Shown: in pieces, positions 6,535-12,560 of the stretch
Position numbering within the stretch: position 1 is the stretch's first letter
How the letters are laid out: every line of letters begins with the position of its first letter
NCBI GenBank assembly: GCA_900754495.1
Contig: CAAEDC010000098.1
Span: 1-13,641, forward strand
DNA from: Eggerthellaceae bacterium
Lineage (GTDB): Bacteria; Actinomycetota; Coriobacteriia; Coriobacteriales; Eggerthellaceae
Length of the DNA: 13,641 nt
Direction of reading: 5' to 3'
Notes under the pieces: generated by a model
Database searches by the model: none
Told to the model about the DNA's origin: nothing
The model's input: only the letters and a program-made list of their open reading frames with translations
Made by a program: the position numbers and the translations under genes

Positions 6535-6554
6535 CTGCCGCACCCTCTCGGCAG
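6535..6554 (+). other. leader hairpin of the LysR gene
   Basis: CTGCCG and CGGCAG are perfect 6-bp arms with an eight-base loop, within the roughly 93-base leader. A second imperfect inverted repeat follows (6570-6578 with 6589-6596, one bulged base). Neither is followed by a T-tract, so attenuation is not indicated; they could be operator half-sites or leader structure. Confidence 0.35.
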
Positions 6555-6621
6555 ACGGTTCGTTCACCATCGTTCGCCCCAGATCAGCGGCGACGAAACG
6601 CGTTATTAGGTAGGTGGGCTA

Positions 6622-7518
6622 ATGAACATCGGGCAGATTCGCTACTTCGTCGCCGTGTATCAGGCGGGGTCATTCTCGCAGGCGGCTAAAGCCCAGTTCA
6701 TCACCGTTCAAGCCGTATCCAAATCCATCGCCGACCTCGAAAGCGAGATCGGACGCGAACTCTTCGAGCGCCGAAGCCGCGGCGTGGAGCCCACTCCCTT
6801 CGGCACGGCGTTCTACCAAAAGGCCGTCAACGCCCTCGTCAGCTTCGACGAGCTTCAGGCGTTCGCCACGGGGCAGGTGGAGGAGCCCGCTCCGTCCAAC
6901 CTGAACCTCGGCCTGTGCGCGCCCCAGTTCAAAAACAACACGCACGTGCTCGCAACCGTCGGCGCCCTGCTGGGCAGCCGCATCGGCGCCCCCGTCGAAG
7001 TGAGTCTGACCTCGGGCTATGAGGGACTCGATCGACTGCGCAAGGGGGAGTTCGACGCGCTGATCACGATCGGTCCGCTGGAAACCCCCCACACCGATTG
7101 CGTTTCCGCGCTATCCACGCCCACGGCGGTGAGCCTGTTCAGCGGGCACCCCCTCGCCTCCAAGAAGACGGTGACGCTCGACGAGCTCGCCGACTATCCG
7201 GTCATCGTCGATCCCGACCTCGACTTCTTCAACACCTCGATCCTCGCCACCTACGTGGAGCGGGGGCTGAAATCGGAGCGCCGGACGCCCAGAAGCCAAG
7301 AGGACGTCATGGACCACTTCATGAAGAACAACGGCTACGCCTTCAGCGTGGCGCAGGCGGCGCTTGCCGACAACCGGTTCGGCAGCATGATCATCCCCAT
7401 CGATCCCAAGGACGCCGTGGAGGTGCCCATCTGCCTGGTCACCTCGAAATACGGCAAGAAGCCCCTCTACCTGAAGGCGGAGATCGCCCTTTTGGGGAAG
7501 CAGCCGACCAGCTTCTAA
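6622..7518 (+). CDS. LysR-family transcriptional regulator
   Basis: At 298 residues it has the usual LysR length. The N-terminal winged helix-turn-helix (about 1-60) reads IRYFVAVYQAGSFSQAAKAQ, then VQAVSKSIADLESEIGRELFERRSRGVEPTPFG, with the recognition helix around residues 30-40. The effector domain runs from about 90 to 290, with LNLGLCAPQF, GEFDALITIGPL, SLFSGHPLA and NNGYAFSVAQAAL at family-typical places. The start has AGGTGG (6612-6617) upstream. It is divergent from the binding lipoprotein-MscS operon, so that operon is its best candidate target, with the ligand or a product as co-inducer; this is by position only. It converges on the helicase gene. Confidence 0.92.
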   Translation: MNIGQIRYFVAVYQAGSFSQAAKAQFITVQAVSKSIADLESEIGRELFERRSRGVEPTPFGTAFYQKAVNALVSFDELQAFATGQVEEPAPSNLNLGLCAPQFKNNTHVLATVGALLGSRIGAPVEVSLTSGYEGLDRLRKGEFDALITIGPLETPHTDCVSALSTPTAVSLFSGHPLASKKTVTLDELADYPVIVDPDLDFFNTSILATYVERGLKSERRTPRSQEDVMDHFMKNNGYAFSVAQAALADNRFGSMIIPIDPKDAVEVPICLVTSKYGKKPLYLKAEIALLGKQPTSF

Positions 7519-7569
7519 ACGGCTGCCCGGAATGATGCTGCTCCGAGCATGACACCATTTCGAGCAGTA

Positions 7570-7594
7570 CGCCATGCCGCATGACGGTATGGCG
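7570..7594. terminator. hairpin between convergent LysR and helicase genes
   Basis: CGCCATGCCG (7570-7579) and CGGTATGGCG (7585-7594) form a 10-bp stem with one G-U pair (in the plus-strand RNA) and a five-base loop. It lies 52 bases after the LysR stop and 64 bases after the helicase stop, the right place for a bidirectional terminator. Neither side has a T-tract, so it may instead be an RNA 3'-end stabiliser. Confidence 0.4.
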
Positions 7595-7657
7595 GGAACG
7601 CTGCAGGCCTCTCGATCGAATCGCGACTAGGATCCCGCGCCGCATCCGACGCGTTCC

Positions 7658-10456
7658 CTATTCCGCCAGTTCGTCCAAGAAGCCGACGCGGTAGTTCTTG
7701 AAGATGGCCTCGCCCTCCTCCTGCGTGGCATCCAGATCGACATCCGCCACGATGGCGAAGTCGCGATCCCCCTCCGCATCCTTGAACGTCTGCACCGCAT
7801 GCCAGACGTGATCGGTCTTCTCGTCGGCGTCATCGAGGGAGAGGTACGCCATCGAGCGCGCGTCGCCGTCGATGACGATCGCCTCATGCTCCTCGAAGAA
7901 CGCATCGAGCGCGTCGCGCCAACGCCGCTGCGCGAAGCCCCAGTCGGCGTCGAGTTTCCCCAGCTCCACCGCGGCATCGAACGGCACTGGACCGTCCGCT
8001 GCGTCGCGCGCCGCCAGACCGACGCGTCGGAAGAGCGCGTTGCGCACGAGCACGGTGAGGCCGCGCCTGTCGCGTACGACCGCGTCCTCCTCGCCCGGCG
8101 GCGCCGCTTCCGCGCCACGGCCCTCGCCGGCGCGCTCCCATTCGTCGACCAGGCTTGAATCCACCGTGTGGACCACGAAGTCCAGCCACGCGATGATGTC
8201 GCGCAGGCGGTCGTCGCATTTGTCGTCGGGCACCGTGCGGTCGAGCGCGCGGAACGCATCCGACAGGTAGCGCAGCAGCGTGCCCTCGCTGCGCGTGATG
8301 CCGTAGCGGTTGACGTAACCCTTGAAATCCGACGCGGTCTCCACCATGTCGCGCAGCACCGATTTGGGACTGGGCCAGTAGTCGTTGGCCCAGAGCACGG
8401 CACGGCGGTACTTGTCGAAGGCGAACTCGATGAGATCCTCCAGCGGCTTGGGATAGGTGACGTCGGCGAGCCGCTCCATGCGCTCCTCGTACTCGATGCC
8501 GTCCGCCTTCATCTCGAACAGCGCCTTATCGCGCGCCTGGCGCTGCTGGGCGCGCAGGATCTGGCGCGGATCGTCCAGCGTCGCCTCGACGAGCGAGATG
8601 ACGTCGAGCGCATAGGTGTCGGATTCAGAATCGAGCACCTCGAGCGCCTCCAGCAAAAAAGGCGAGAGCGGCTGGTCGAGCGCGAAATCGTCGGGCAGGT
8701 CGACCGTCAGCGCGTATTCGACGCCGCCCTCCTCCGCCTCCGTCTTCACCACGACGCCGGTGTCCATCAACGTCTCGAAGATCTCCGAGGCGCGCTGCAT
8801 GAGGCGCGCCTTCTGCTCGGGTGTCTGGGCGGAGGCGGCGATCAGCTCGGATACGCGCGACCAGGCGTCGCCGCCGCGCGCCACCAGCGCCAGCACCATA
8901 GAGTGGGTCACGCGCATATGCGGCGCGAGCACCTCCGGTTCGGCGGACACCAGGCAGTTGAACGTCTGCTCGCTCCAGCCGACGAATCCCTCGGGCGGTT
9001 TCTTCTTCTTGACCTTGCGCTGCTTCTTGGGGTCGCCCGCCGCCTTCGCCATCGCGCGCGCGTTCTCGATGTCATGTTCGGGCGCTTCGGCGATCACCAG
9101 GCCCTCCGTGTCGAATCCGGCGCGGCCCGCGCGGCCCGCGATCTGATGGAACTCGCGCGCCCGCAGACGGCGCTGCTTGCGGCCGTCGTATTTCGCCAGC
9201 GCGGTGAGCAGGACCGTGTGGATCGGAACGTTGATGCCCACGCCGAGCGTGTCGGTGCCGCAGATCACCGGCAGAAGGCCCTGCTGCGCCAAGCGCTCGA
9301 CCAAGAGGCGGTAGCGCGGCAGCATGCCCGCGTGGTGCACGCCCACGCCGCAGCCCAAGAGGCGCTTGAGCGTCTTGCCGAACCCGGTGGTGAAGCGCGT
9401 GCCTTTCATTGCCTCCTTCACGGCCTCGCGCTGCTCCTTGGTCGCGACGCCGTAGCTCGCCAGCGCCTGGGCGGATGCCAGCGCCGCGTCCTGCGCGAAA
9501 TGCACCACGTACAGCGGAGCCTTCCCCTCGCGCAAGGCGAGCTCGATGGTGGCCTCGAGCGGCGTGAGCACGTATTTGTACGACAGCGGCACCGGACGCG
9601 GCGCGTCGAGCACCGCGTCGACGGCGCGCCCGGTGCGCTCACGCAACGACGACGCTATGGAAGACACGTCGCCAAGCGTGGCGCTCATCAGCAGAAACTG
9701 CGTCTTCTTGAGGATGAGCAGCGGCACCTGCCACGCCCAGCCGCGGTCGGCCTCGCCGTAGTAGTGGAACTCGTCGACGGCGACGCAGCCGATATCGGCA
9801 TCCTCCCCCTCGCGCAGCGCCCGGTTTGCCAGGATCTCCTGCGTGCAGCAGATCACCGGGGCGTCGGGGTTGACGCTGGCGTCGCCGGTGACCATGCCCA
9901 CGTTGTCGCGGCCGAGCACCTCCACCAAGTTGAAGAACTTCTCGCTGACCAGCGCCTTGATGGGCGCGGTGTAGTACGAGCGGCGGCCGGTGCACATCGC
10001 GAGGAAGTGCATGCCGAGCGCGATCATCGACTTGCCCGACCCGGTCGGGGTGCCCACGATGACGTGATCGCCCGCGGCAAGATCCATCAGCGCGTCCTCC
10101 TGATGCGGCCACAGCTCGATACCGCGCGCGAGCGTCCAGTCAAAGAAGCGCTCGAACGCCGCGCTCGCCGAAAGCCACGGCTCGGGTTCGCTGCCGTCTT
10201 CGGGCTCCCACCACGTGGGCGAAAGCGCGCCTAAGGAGCCGAAGGCGTCGGCGTCGAAGCGCGCCGCATCGGGTCCCGCGGCCGAATCGTGCCCTGCAGC
10301 AGCAGCATCGGGTCCCGCGGCTGAATCGCGCCCCGCAGCGGCATCGGGTCCCGTGGCGGAATCCGCCTCCACGTCAGCGCACACACATGCGCCGGCCCCG
10401 ATCGACGCGAGGCTGCCTTCCCACCCGAAACCCTCTTCGCGAGAATCCTCTGCCAT
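7658..10456 (-). CDS. DEAD/DEAH-box helicase, DUF3516 type (Ski2-like superfamily 2)
   Basis: From the ATG at 10456 the product has 932 residues. After an Ala/Gly/Asp-rich extension (about 1-70) the helicase core shows motif I GTPTGSGKS (135-143), motif Ia APIKALVSEKFF, motif II DEFHYY (228-233), motif III SATLGD (258-263), HHAGMLPRYR, GTDTLGVGINVP and motif VI HQIAGRAGRAGFD (437-449). A lysine-rich stretch (about 475-487) leads into a C-terminal half resembling the DUF3516 region of actinobacterial helicases. It should be an ATP-driven nucleic-acid helicase; its substrate (RNA or DNA) is not known. The start at 10456 has AAGGA (10463-10467) 6 bases upstream. The GTG at 10477 has none. An SOS-type box over its promoter suggests DNA-damage induction, hence perhaps a DNA repair role. 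Confidence 0.9.
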   Translation of the reverse strand: MAEDSREEGFGWEGSLASIGAGACVCADVEADSATGPDAAAGRDSAAGPDAAAAGHDSAAGPDAARFDADAFGSLGALSPTWWEPEDGSEPEPWLSASAAFERFFDWTLARGIELWPHQEDALMDLAAGDHVIVGTPTGSGKSMIALGMHFLAMCTGRRSYYTAPIKALVSEKFFNLVEVLGRDNVGMVTGDASVNPDAPVICCTQEILANRALREGEDADIGCVAVDEFHYYGEADRGWAWQVPLLILKKTQFLLMSATLGDVSSIASSLRERTGRAVDAVLDAPRPVPLSYKYVLTPLEATIELALREGKAPLYVVHFAQDAALASAQALASYGVATKEQREAVKEAMKGTRFTTGFGKTLKRLLGCGVGVHHAGMLPRYRLLVERLAQQGLLPVICGTDTLGVGINVPIHTVLLTALAKYDGRKQRRLRAREFHQIAGRAGRAGFDTEGLVIAEAPEHDIENARAMAKAAGDPKKQRKVKKKKPPEGFVGWSEQTFNCLVSAEPEVLAPHMRVTHSMVLALVARGGDAWSRVSELIAASAQTPEQKARLMQRASEIFETLMDTGVVVKTEAEEGGVEYALTVDLPDDFALDQPLSPFLLEALEVLDSESDTYALDVISLVEATLDDPRQILRAQQRQARDKALFEMKADGIEYEERMERLADVTYPKPLEDLIEFAFDKYRRAVLWANDYWPSPKSVLRDMVETASDFKGYVNRYGITRSEGTLLRYLSDAFRALDRTVPDDKCDDRLRDIIAWLDFVVHTVDSSLVDEWERAGEGRGAEAAPPGEEDAVVRDRRGLTVLVRNALFRRVGLAARDAADGPVPFDAAVELGKLDADWGFAQRRWRDALDAFFEEHEAIVIDGDARSMAYLSLDDADEKTDHVWHAVQTFKDAEGDRDFAIVADVDLDATQEEGEAIFKNYRVGFLDELAE
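10266..10366 (-). repeat. in-frame tandem repeat in the helicase N-terminal extension
   Basis: The motif GCATCGGGTCCCG begins at 10266, 10305 and 10341 on the plus strand, giving near-identical units of 39 and 36 bases plus a third, diverged copy. It encodes repeats of the type SAAGPDAAAGRD. Both periods are multiples of three, so copy-number change would keep the frame. The region is low complexity and probably disordered. Confidence 0.75.
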
Positions 10457-10472
10457 AATTCGTCCTTCACTC

Positions 10473-10501
10473 TTCACAAAATCGAACGTTTGTTCTATTA
10501 T
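10473..10501 (+). promoter_or_regulatory. sigma-70 type promoter for the small unknown gene
   Basis: TTCACA (10473-10478, 5 of 6 to TTGACA) and TATTAT (10496-10501, 5 of 6 to TATAAT) are separated by exactly 17 bases. The SOS-type box 10482-10497 fills most of the spacer, so bound LexA would exclude RNA polymerase. The start site would be near 10508, giving a leader of about 74 bases before the ATG at 10582. Confidence 0.6.
10482..10497. promoter_or_regulatory. LexA/SOS-type box
   Basis: TCGAACGTTTGTTCTA contains GAAC-N4-GTTC, the core of the LexA (DinR) box known in actinobacteria and Bacillus. Compared with the mycobacterial form TCGAAC-N4-GTTCGA, only one base differs. It lies in the spacer of the plus promoter and at the expected start point of the minus promoter (10497-10502), ideal positions for repression of both. 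I saw no second copy by eye in the window. Confidence 0.65.
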
Positions 10502-10502
10502 A
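10497..10502 (-). promoter_or_regulatory. -10 (TATAAT) of the helicase gene
   Basis: Perfect TATAAT on the minus strand, overlapping the plus-strand TATTAT in a CTATTATAG palindrome. Start site near 10490, inside the SOS-type box, leaving a leader of about 34 bases to the ATG at 10456. No good -35 is visible. Confidence 0.55.
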
Positions 10503-10581
10503 GTACATGAAACAAGTCACGTGCCGATGAATTTCGCATTATCTCATACGGAATTTCCAAGCCGGATCAGGAGGGATGAGA

Positions 10582-10818
10582 ATGTTCGCCACCGCCCCGA
10601 CCATCGCCACCTGCCTAGACGCCATCGACGAGCTCGACGACGTGCGCCGCAGCCTCGAGGGCCTCTCGCAGATCGTCCTCGCGCTCGAGGTCGCCGACCT
10701 CGCCGAAAAGGAATCCCTCGACCTCGTCGCCCGCCTCCTCGACTACTGCGCCCTCTCCCTCGACACCGCGATAATCCGCATCGAGACGGCGGCAAACAGT
10801 CCTTCTCTCTTGAACTAA
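10582..10818 (+). CDS. small helical protein of unknown function
   Basis: A 78-residue product (MFATAPTIATCLDAIDELDD onward) that I do not recognise. It looks all-helical: residues about 10-67 are rich in Leu, Ala, Asp and Glu with heptad-like hydrophobic spacing (LDAIDELDDVRRSLEGLSQI, then LALEVADLAEKESLDLVARL), so a helical hairpin or coiled coil is likely. It has no signal peptide or membrane segment. AGGAGG (10569-10574) is 7 bases from this ATG; an in-frame ATG at 10576 is only one base away and is less likely. Codon use is GC-rich like the chromosome. It shares the SOS-type control region with the divergent helicase. Its stop codon is the first three bases of the operator of the toxin-antitoxin pair that follows. 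Real-gene call rests on ribosome site, promoter and codon bias. Confidence 0.65.
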   Translation: MFATAPTIATCLDAIDELDDVRRSLEGLSQIVLALEVADLAEKESLDLVARLLDYCALSLDTAIIRIETAANSPSLLN

Positions 10819-10838
10819 TATAGCCTATAAGCTATATT
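10810..10838 (+). promoter_or_regulatory. promoter of the toxin-antitoxin operon
   Basis: TTGAAC (10810-10815) and TATATT (10833-10838) are 17 bases apart. The start site would be near 10845, so the in-frame ATG at 10839 could not be used from this RNA and the ATG at 10857 is the likely start. The palindrome 10816-10839 fills the spacer and -10, so the antitoxin probably represses here. Confidence 0.6.
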
Positions 10839-10839
10839 A
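10816..10839. promoter_or_regulatory. palindromic operator of the toxin-antitoxin pair
   Basis: Perfect 9-bp inverted arms TAATATAGC and GCTATATTA around a six-base centre. Its position over the promoter fits autorepression by the HTH antitoxin or the toxin-antitoxin complex, the usual mode for this family. The left arm begins with the stop codon of the small upstream gene. Confidence 0.65.
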
Positions 10840-10856
10840 TGAAAAGAGCAGTCACC

Positions 10857-11237
10857 ATGTGGCAAATCGATTATGACTATATCGTTTCTTGGCTCGACGC
10901 CCTCGACGCGCAAAGCGTAGCGCATATCTTCGCTGCATTGGAATTACTCGAACGGGAGGGACCGACGTTGGGAAGGCCCCTGGTCGATACGATCAAAGGG
11001 TCCGCATTCGGCAACATGAAGGAATTGAGGCCCGCTTCGCCGGGGTCATCAGAGATAAGAATACTGTTCGCCTTCGATCCGGGAAGAAGGGCGGTTCTCC
11101 TTCTCGGTGGAAACAAAGCAAAGGGGAAAAACGGAAAAGCTAAGTGGTCGAATTGGTATAAACAAGCAATACCCAAAGCGGATGCTCTGCATCGTCACCA
11201 CCTTATGATGAAGGGAGATCCCGATGTCCGATCTTAA
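10857..11237 (+). CDS. higB: HigB/RelE-family toxin (Gp49-like)
   Basis: From the ATG at 10857 the toxin has 126 residues, close to the family norm. Family landmarks are LEREGPTLGRPLVDTIKGS (31-49), NMKELRP (53-59), EIRILFAFDP (66-75), a hydrophobic strand AVLLLGGNKAKGK, and a W-x-x-W-Y stretch (97-101). This pattern is shared with actinobacterial HigB toxins such as the M. tuberculosis Rv2022c type. By family knowledge these act as ribosome-dependent mRNA endonucleases in the cytoplasm; activity here is inferred. The in-frame ATG at 10839 lies inside the operator and before the predicted transcription start. The toxin precedes the antitoxin and overlaps it by 14 bases, the usual higBA order. 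Base composition is visibly lower in GC than the neighbours, suggesting acquisition by transfer. Confidence 0.88.
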   Translation: MWQIDYDYIVSWLDALDAQSVAHIFAALELLEREGPTLGRPLVDTIKGSAFGNMKELRPASPGSSEIRILFAFDPGRRAVLLLGGNKAKGKNGKAKWSNWYKQAIPKADALHRHHLMMKGDPDVRS

Positions 11238-11526
11238 CGCCTACCTTGAGAAGCGGGGCATCACCGCAGAACAGATGGACGAGGCACGAGCGGAAACTCA
11301 GGCCATCATCGATTCGTATAATTTACGCCAAGCACGGAAAGCTTCCGATATGACGCAGGTCGAACTCGCCAAGACGATGGGGGTCTCCCAAAACCGCATC
11401 TCCCGCATGGAGAACGGCGATCTGGGATCGATGAGCCTCGACACCCTTCGCCGTTATGTAGAAGCGTTAGGCGGGCGCCTGACACTGGTCGCAGAGCTGC
11501 CGAGCGGAACCGTCATGCTGGCGTAG
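11224..11526 (+). CDS. higA: HigA-type XRE antitoxin
   Basis: A 100-residue protein with a Cro/C1-type helix-turn-helix at about 34-88; the core MTQVELAKTMGVSQNRISRM (43-62) contains both helices. The N-terminal 30 residues (acidic, helical, AEQMDEARAETQAIIDSY) and the C-terminal ALGGRLTLVAEL are typical of antitoxins paired with this toxin family. It should bind and neutralise the toxin and repress the operon at 10816-10839. AAGGGAG (11211-11217) lies 6 bases before the ATG, inside the toxin gene, and the 14-base overlap indicates coupled translation. Its stop codon is only 5 bases from that of the convergent LysR gene, so there is no room for a separate terminator. Confidence 0.9.
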   Translation: MSDLNAYLEKRGITAEQMDEARAETQAIIDSYNLRQARKASDMTQVELAKTMGVSQNRISRMENGDLGSMSLDTLRRYVEALGGRLTLVAELPSGTVMLA

Positions 11527-11531
11527 CGCAA

Positions 11532-12443
11532 TCATTCCCCGAGGTCGCGGCGGATGCGCTCGCAGGCGCGGCGGACAAGCTCGAGGTTGCGGGCGGAGTC
11601 CCCGTACTCGGAGGAGTCCTTCAACCAGAGCGCGCTGACGGGAAACGTCGGGACGTCGGGCTCGTCGAGCGGCAGGAACTTCACCTTGTCGCCGTACACG
11701 TAGCGGTTATGGCTGGCCACCACCGCGATCCCCTGGCCCGATTCGATGAGGAAGAACAGTGTGTCGACGTCGCTCATCCTGCGCGAGTTAGCCAGAAGCT
11801 CCGCGCTGCAGCGGCTGTCGAGGAACGAGCGGATGTTGGGCCACACATGGCTCGACGGGACGAGCAGGCGCTCCCCCATCAGGTCGGCCAGCTTCACGCT
11901 CTCGTATTGCGCCAGGCGATGCCACGGCGCCACCGCCACCGCGAACGTATCGTCGTAGAACGGCACCGACTCGCACTCCGCCCTCAGGGCAGGATCATCG
12001 TCCATGGTGATGATCACATCCGCTTCGCGGGTGCGTAGGTCGTCGGCAAGGCGCGTGTACTCCACCGACAGGAAGCGCAGCTCGATGTCGGGATGGTACT
12101 TCTTGAACCAGGCGTGCAGCGGGAGCAGGACCCGCCGCGCGGCGTCGCGCAGGTACCCGATGCGAATGACTGAGGCCAGGCCTCGCTTGCGCAGCTCGAT
12201 CTTGTCAAGGGCCAAGGCGTAATCGTTCACGACGCGGCGCGCGTCGTCCACGAACGCCTTGCCGGCATCCGTGAGCTCCATGCCCGAGGACGCCCGCACG
12301 AGAAGCCGCGTGCCCAGCATCTTCTCTATCGCATCGATGTGCTTGCTGAGCGCGGGCTGCGTGATATGGAGGCGCTTGGCAGCCTCGGTGTAGTTGAGCG
12401 TGGAAGCGAGCTCCAAAAACTCGCGGATGTAGCGGATGCGCAC
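11532..12443 (-). CDS. LysR-family transcriptional regulator
   Basis: From the GTG at 12443 the product has 303 residues, the normal LysR length. The N-terminal winged helix-turn-helix reads IREFLELASTLNYTEAAKRL, then HITQPALSKHIDAIEKMLGTRLLVR. The effector domain includes IRIGYLRDAARRVLLPLHAW, ADVIITMDDDPAL, LLVPSSH and ESGQGIAVVA. The GTG has AAGGGGG (12451-12457) 7 bases upstream and an extended -10 (12477-12485) in the right place. The longer in-frame start at 12491 would lie upstream of the predicted transcription start and has no ribosome site. The MFS gene lies upstream on the same strand, 75 bases from the -10, and is the most likely regulatory target, although the pair is codirectional, not divergent. 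Confidence 0.92.
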   Translation of the reverse strand: MRIRYIREFLELASTLNYTEAAKRLHITQPALSKHIDAIEKMLGTRLLVRASSGMELTDAGKAFVDDARRVVNDYALALDKIELRKRGLASVIRIGYLRDAARRVLLPLHAWFKKYHPDIELRFLSVEYTRLADDLRTREADVIITMDDDPALRAECESVPFYDDTFAVAVAPWHRLAQYESVKLADLMGERLLVPSSHVWPNIRSFLDSRCSAELLANSRRMSDVDTLFFLIESGQGIAVVASHNRYVYGDKVKFLPLDEPDVPTFPVSALWLKDSSEYGDSARNLELVRRACERIRRDLGE

Positions 12444-12476
12444 GTCGGGTCCCCCTTGCCGCAAGACGATGCGCCC

Positions 12477-12485
12477 ATTATCACA
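12477..12485 (-). promoter_or_regulatory. extended -10 promoter of the second LysR gene
   Basis: Minus strand TGTGATAAT, identical to the element at 6252-6260. A start site near 12470 gives a leader of about 27 bases to the GTG at 12443. No recognisable -35. Confidence 0.5.
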
Positions 12486-12543
12486 CATCACCCGACGCGA
12501 AAACCCCTTCGCAGCGCGGTGCGCCCCTCACGCTTCGGCGCGC

Positions 12544-12557
12544 CTCCGCTTGCGGAG
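12544..12557 (-). terminator. hairpin directly after the MFS stop codon
   Basis: CTCCGC and GCGGAG are perfect inverted arms with two bases between (realistically a 5-bp stem with a four-base loop), starting 3 bases after the MFS stop. There is no immediate T-tract; a TTTT occurs about 40 bases further on. A weak terminator or 3'-end structure. Confidence 0.3.
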
Positions 12558-12560
12558 CGG

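Larger units (their letters stand above)
6169..6621. other. 453-base divergent intergenic region
   Basis: This stretch separates the minus-strand binding lipoprotein-MscS operon from the plus-strand LysR gene and has no convincing gene. It holds a promoter for the operon (6252-6260), AT-rich DNA (about 6285-6320), a run of nine C (6326-6334), a candidate LysR-type site (6409-6421), a -10 for the LysR gene (6517-6522) and a leader with two inverted repeats (6535-6554; 6570-6578 with 6589-6596). The divergent layout is the classical one for a LysR regulator and its target, so the LysR protein may control the channel operon; this is inference. Confidence 0.7.

Noticed and set aside
8168..10234. 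A 688-codon plus-strand open frame opposite the helicase gene
   Set aside because: Arg/His/Ala-rich shadow translation; the minus strand carries all helicase motifs in order.
10457..10477. GTG start at 10477 for the helicase
   Set aside because: No ribosome site precedes it, while AAGGA is well placed for the ATG at 10456.
10810..11526. Possible insertion sequence or integrative element around the toxin-antitoxin pair
   Set aside because: No transposase, integrase, terminal inverted repeats or target duplications were seen; only the composition differs.
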